Part shown: positions 60,201 to 64,000 of the stretch, one piece after another
Layout: each line of letters opens with the position of its first letter
Position numbering within the stretch: the stretch's first letter is position 1
Assembly: GCA_037126765.1 (NCBI GenBank)
Contig: JBBCBC010000009.1
Location: 21,908,870 to 21,972,869 of the forward strand
From: Stenogyne calaminthoides
Taxonomy: Eukaryota; Streptophyta; Magnoliopsida; Lamiales; Lamiaceae
Direction of reading: 5' to 3'
Length of the DNA: 64,000 nt
Translations under genes and position numbers: made by a program
The notes under the pieces: model-generated
Database searches by the model: none
What the model was told of the DNA's origin: nothing
Seen by the model: the letters and a program-made list of their open reading frames with translations, nothing else

Positions 60201-60303
60201 AAGGTCCGCCCTTCTGTATCAGCAGCCAAAGCCATTGTTGTGAAATCATCGGATATTCCCTTCACGATAGATGATGCTTCTTTGCATTCTAGTGGAATGA
60301 AGA
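57243..60303 (+). pseudogene. LINE ORF1 (DUF4283, zinc knuckle, AT-hook), broken
   Basis: RNA-binding chaperone-type protein of plant L1 elements. It begins MGDFPPFEFWRPP at 57243, changes frame near 57410, and is interrupted by the PIF/Harbinger element at 57664. It resumes at 58636, in frame across the site. DUF4283 part: NVWVCIYELLIEYFYEAIV (59288) and VLVELDLRKDREEFIMYERY (shared across a TAA at 59416). Knuckle CSKCKILGHSNTTC is at about 59533-59574. AT-hook-like RGRPPKPKP lies near 60163. It ends with TAG at 60306 after another frame change near 60000. Stops lie near 58680, 58924 and 59119. Confidence 0.85.
57664..58632. mobile_element. PIF/Harbinger-like non-autonomous element
   Basis: 969 bp with ends GGGCCCCGTTTGGTAGG and, inverted, GGCCTCGTTTGATTG. 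A second internal inverted pair is ATTCAATATC...AGATT against GATTTTGAATCTTTCCTACC. The target is TTA on the left (57661-57663) and CTA on the right (58633-58635), the TTA/TAA type expected for this superfamily with one change. LINE ORF1 reads on across the insertion. The interior has duplicated phrases (cttcgcgacgc(c/t)gatcccta at 57908 and 58004) and no transposase. Confidence 0.78.
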
Positions 60304-62405
60304 AATAGATTCTTGGGCCGATGAATGTGAGAATTCTTCACTGCCGCCGATGCACGACCAATCCTCTGGTTTTCCATGATTTGTATTTCTTAGAATGCTT
60401 GTGGGCTTGGGATTGATCAAGCTCGAACAGCCTTTGCTCGTCTTTGTAAATCCCACAAGCCGGATTAGGTTGTTATATACGAACCCTAAATACTCTATTC
60501 TATGTAGCCTCGTCGCTATCTGAAGTCTATGAACCTTGTTTTGTATGCTGAAAACACTCGGGCGAATATGCGGCCCAATATTTGGGTGCTTGGTCATCTA
60601 ACTTTGGTTGATTCTATTGTTATAATTTCAATGTCTGATCAGTTTGTGGTTGTTCGTACAGCTGGGTGATTTTTGCCTTTGTACATGCACGTAATTTGTA
60701 TATTCTGTGTCGTTCTTTGTGACTTGGAACTTATTCTGGATCCCAACATATGTATTATCGGGGATTTTAACGTAGTCCTGGGTTCTCATGAATGCTTTTC
60801 ACGAGGCTCCTACACTCGTCTTCCTATTGATCAGGAATTCCAGGGTTTTATCTCTCGGAATGACTTAATTCGATATCGAAGCTACGGGGAACATTTATAC
60901 TTGATCTATTCAGCACCCGATGGGGATGGGTGTGGTTTCGGCTCGTCTTGATCGAGTTCTAGCAAGCCAAGGGTTTCTTGATCTTTGTGCCACTGTCGAA
61001 CTTCTTGTGCTACCCAGACTTTGTTCGGATCACAATCCCATTCGATTAAGTGTCTCGGCTGCTATGCCCTATGCTCCACGTCCCATTCGTTTCCAAAATA
61101 TGTGGTTAAAGCATGACTCTTTCTTGCCTCTTCTTCAGGCGTGTTGGTCAGAATCTACTCCTCCAACTCTACCTGCAGTGTACAACTCAGGTGAATCAGA
61201 TGTTGGCTCGCCATCATGATTTTTTGATCTAACGAAATCGACTTCAATGGCTACACGATGGCGATCGCAACTTTACTTTCTTTCATCGTTTGCATAGTGC
61301 TAAGGCTGCCCGTACTTCCATCTCGATTCAGGTTGGGGACACTTTTATTATGGTTGAACAAGAGATTGGACTTCATGTGGTTGATTACTATGAGAATCTT
61401 TTTGTTGTGGACCCGACACTCTCTCAGGAATACTCTGAGTTGCATAAGTTTGGCTGGGGTTTAGTTACAGAGGAGTAGAATGACCTTCTTACGTCCATTC
61501 CTACGTCTGAAGAAATTAGGACTGCGGTTTTTTACTTGGACGCTGCTAGTGCACCTGGCCCAGATGGATTTGGGGGTTATTTCTACCACCATTGCTGGGA
61601 TACCATTGCTACTGATGTCGAGGATGCTATCTCCTCTCTCTTTACCTTATCAGATCTTCCTGGTGAGCTGAACTCCAGCTATGTGACTCTTATTCCGAAG
61701 GTTCTTACTTCGGCTTGTGTCACTGATTTTCGTCCGATAGTTATGGCAATTTTATTTACAAGGTGTATACGAAGATTATTGCTACTCGCTTGGGTAGCTT
61801 CATTGGGGATGTTCTTTCGCCTTATCGGTTTGGGTTTGTTCTGGGGCGCCGTATTCATACGTGTGGCTCTGGCTTCGGATGCTATTAATTGTTTGGATAG
61901 GGGTTCGGGTGGTAGTATGGCTTTTAAGATTGATATCTCTAAAGCCTTTGACACTGTGTCCTGGGACTTCCTCACTCAGGTTTTACGTTGCATGTATTTC
62001 TCTGATCGTTTTATTGCTACTATTAATGATGCGCTTCATTCGGCTAAACTATCTATTCTTGTTAATGGTTCGCTTCATGGCTATTTTTCTTGCTCGAGGG
62101 GTGTTCGCAGGGGAGATCCTCTTTCTCCTCTTCTTTTTTGTCTTGCTGAGGATGCTCTTACACGCTGGAAAGATCATGCTTTTATGATGGGTCGTCTATC
62201 TGTGCATGATGCATTGCCACGTTACTTATTCTATGATGATGATATCATAATCTTCTTGGGCACTACTCGTGCCAATAGCCGTAATATTCATCGGCTTCTC
62301 CTCGATTACGGTAATCTTTCTGGTCAGATTTATAGTCCTCCGAAGTCGCGAGTATATTTAAGTGACAAAGCCCCCACTCATTTCAAAACTTATGTACACC
62401 GTTGT
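60304..62405 (+). pseudogene. LINE ORF2 (endonuclease and RT), broken
   Basis: Endonuclease parts: CIIGDFNVVLGSHE (60753) and, one frame over, VSARLDRVLASQGFLDL (60930) then LCSDHNPIRLSV (61020); the SDH catalytic histidine is kept. RT parts: APGPDGFGGYFYHHCWD (61552), FKIDISKAFDTVSWDFL (61922), GVRRGDPLSPLLF (62099), and LFYDDDIIIF (62226), where the usual (F/Y)ADD is YDDD. Frameshifts lie near 60920, 61230, 61745 and 61860, with a stop at 61477. Coding ends abruptly at about 62405. Inactive. Confidence 0.88.
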
Positions 62406-63568
62406 ACTATAATAAAATCCTATAATAATATTTCATATATTATTATTGGGAATCCTATTTAATTAAATCCAATTTAATTAAATGATAATAATAATTAATT
62501 CTAAATTAATCTATTATTAATTAATTCTCCATAAATTAAATATTAAATCTAATTTAACATTTAATCAACCAACTATAATCAACAAAAGGGAACTACTTGT
62601 TGTGTTACCCATAGACCCTCATATATCGAGCGATTAGTCAAACTAACAGTCTTAATTGAACCCTAGACAATAAATCAGACATTCTCAATATATGAGGTAC
62701 GTTGCGAGAAACATGCAACTACATGTAACTGAAACAGGGGCTATTGCGATATCTTTCTTTCATTCACGAATACTCGATTAGCCTTGAACATGATGAAGTG
62801 TCTATTTAAATAACCTAATCATACTATCTCTAATCACTAATTGATCATGTATGTCACACTTACCCACAAAGTCTAAGTTGACATGCATCGGTCGATAAAT
62901 TAGATCCAAATTATGACGAGAAGATGAGTATTCTCTCTAAATACACTTTGAGGAATGAATCCTAATCTTGGCTCAACTACCACGCACATGCATATCGTGA
63001 TGACCCCAATCCAAGTCATATCTACCCATGGAAGGGTGCAAGCGTCGGTCATTGTCAAAGTTCATCACTCCACACATGTCGTGTGTATTGACCTCAAGTC
63101 AAAGGAGTATCACATTGCTCCCACTAACCTAGACACCCGTAGACACATATAGTGGAACTAAATCAAAAGGTTTCTCGGATGGGTATACCAATACCCTCTA
63201 AGGTATATGTGCATTCATCATGAGATACCTAGTATCTCGTAATAAGTGGGATCTTACTACACTCTCTAAGAGTATGATGCAAATCGCACACCAATCTCAA
63301 TTTCATCATCAATATCCCATTCTTGATGATCCTTAATCGGGGCTATTTGAGAATCATGCTTAAGTCATCTGAGTTCTCACAACCTCAATGACAGCAATGA
63401 CTCATGGGAACACAGATAAGAACAAATGCAAACAATCAAACATAATATTTGAATGAGTGTAATGCCATACATTTAATATTAAAAAAACAATAATATTAAA
63501 CCAATACTGAATATAATCTTAGTATTATGTCCTTACAAAGGATTGTCTCTAGGACACTAACACTAACA
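62406..63568 (-). repeat. LTR-B copy v, 3' LTR of a Copia element, truncated
   Basis: The minus strand starts TGTTAGTGTTAGTGTCC at 63568, directly after a polypurine tract and RNase H. It matches copy iii for about 1,160 bases and then stops where LINE sequence begins. The last ~450 bases of the LTR are missing, so the junction is a deletion rather than an insertion border. Confidence 0.9.
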
Positions 63569-63579
63569 ATCTCCCACTT
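63569..63579 (-). other. Polypurine tract of the LTR-B element
   Basis: The minus strand reads AGTGGGAGAT immediately before the LTR start, a common Copia PPT. It anchors LTR-B as a real LTR and gives its orientation. Confidence 0.88.
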
Positions 63580-63585
63580 GAACTA

Positions 63586-64000
63586 GAGTCAATCACCTAC
63601 ATGTCTAACCATTAAACCATTGAAATGTCTAGTATGTACATGAACACTCAAAGTTTGGGTGAAAGGATCAGCCAAATTATCTTCTGTGGGAAAACATTCT
63701 AACTCGATCTCTCCTCTAACAATTATCTCTCGTATCAAGTGATAATGCCTCGGTACATGCTTGTTTCTGTTATAGGATCTCGGTTTCTTATCTTGCGCAA
63801 CCGCACCAGTGTTGTCACAATACAACTTTATTGGACTGCTGGCACTCGAAACTACCCATAGTTCACTTAAGAACTGTTTTATCCAGACTACTTCTTTGGC
63901 AGCTTCTGCCGCAGTAATGTACTCAGCTTCGGTTGTTGAGTCAGCGGTTATCTCTTGTTTGGAACTATTCCAACTAACCGCCCCACCATTGAGAACAAAA
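63586..64000 (-). CDS. Copia RNase H domain, C-terminal end of Pol (partial)
   Basis: Open from the window edge to a TGA at 63586 (about 138 codons), with no stop or frameshift. Motifs in order: NGGAVSWNSSKQE, DSTTEAEYITAAEAA, KLYCDNTGAV, KHVPRHYHLIREI and NLADPFTQ, the standard Copia RNase H and C-terminal tail. It ends 18 bases before the PPT and LTR-B. The rest of Pol is beyond 64000. It is the best-preserved coding sequence in the window, so the LTR-B family may be the youngest. Two near-invariant positions differ from the usual text (QDKKPRS and FTQ instead of AKEPRS and FTK types). Confidence 0.92.

Larger units (their letters stand above)
57243..62405 (+). mobile_element. L1-type LINE, 3' truncated, with nested PIF/Harbinger
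   Basis: Plus-strand non-LTR retrotransposon. ORF1 has DUF4283 and a CCHC knuckle, and ORF2 has AP-endonuclease and reverse transcriptase. Homology starts at about 57243 and ends inside the RT thumb at about 62405, where truncated LTR-B sequence begins. The RNase H, 3' UTR and poly(A) are missing. The 5' border with the Gypsy gag start (57218) is close but has no testable TSD. Confidence 0.87.

Overview
The window looks like a heterochromatic, transposon-saturated stretch of a flowering-plant (probably eudicot) nuclear genome. The evidence is plant-type Sirevirus/Copia, Ty3/Gypsy, L1-type LINE, Helitron, CACTA, hAT, PIF/Harbinger, Stowaway, Mutator-like MITE and tRNA-SINE sequences, AT-rich DNA with (TA)n runs, and one fragment of a plant NPF (nitrate/peptide transporter) gene. 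I see no intact host gene, rRNA or functional tRNA gene. Nearly every long ORF belongs to a decayed mobile element. The species cannot be named from the sequence alone.

Layout. 1-3352: 5' end of a minus-strand Sirevirus-like Copia element (A: gag, PBS, 2.0 kb LTR) that leaves the window on the left and sits inside a solo or partial LTR of a second Copia family, here called LTR-B (3353-3974). 4845-9165: decayed Helitron (HUH Rep plus start of the Pif1-like helicase), cut by an LTR-B solo LTR with a 5-bp target duplication (TSD) and joined to an antisense NPF fragment (9160-9800). 9900-11910: two degenerate LTRs. 12544-13402: two MITEs. 13467-20551: a 7.1 kb CACTA element holding about 3.4 kb of a 23-bp minisatellite. 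20657-23860: MITE-like inverted-repeat elements. 24278-43437: a complete 19.2 kb Sirevirus-like element C with TSD CATAT. It carries an LTR-B solo LTR in its 5' LTR, a hAT transposon in gag, and a long extra ORF after pol. 43611-44590: minus-strand Helitron helicase C-terminus. 44592-50071: LTR debris, AT-rich DNA and a SINE with TSD. 50072-57218: a minus-strand Gypsy gag-only element split by three solo LTRs, one of which contains another LTR-B. 57243-62405: an L1-type LINE with a PIF/Harbinger element in ORF1 and a lost 3' end. 62406-64000: 3' LTR (LTR-B) and RNase H end of a minus-strand Copia element leaving on the right.

History. TSDs and interrupted reading frames give a relative order. 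The Helitrons, Gypsy element and LINE are old; element C landed later; hAT and LTR-B insertions came after it. LTR-B occurs five times, has the best-preserved coding end (open RNase H) and is among the youngest families here. It was itself later hit by element A. The two features I would follow first are the extra ORF of element C, which has a possible internal promoter and an LTR-start-like relic upstream, and the CACTA-borne minisatellite with higher-order structure.
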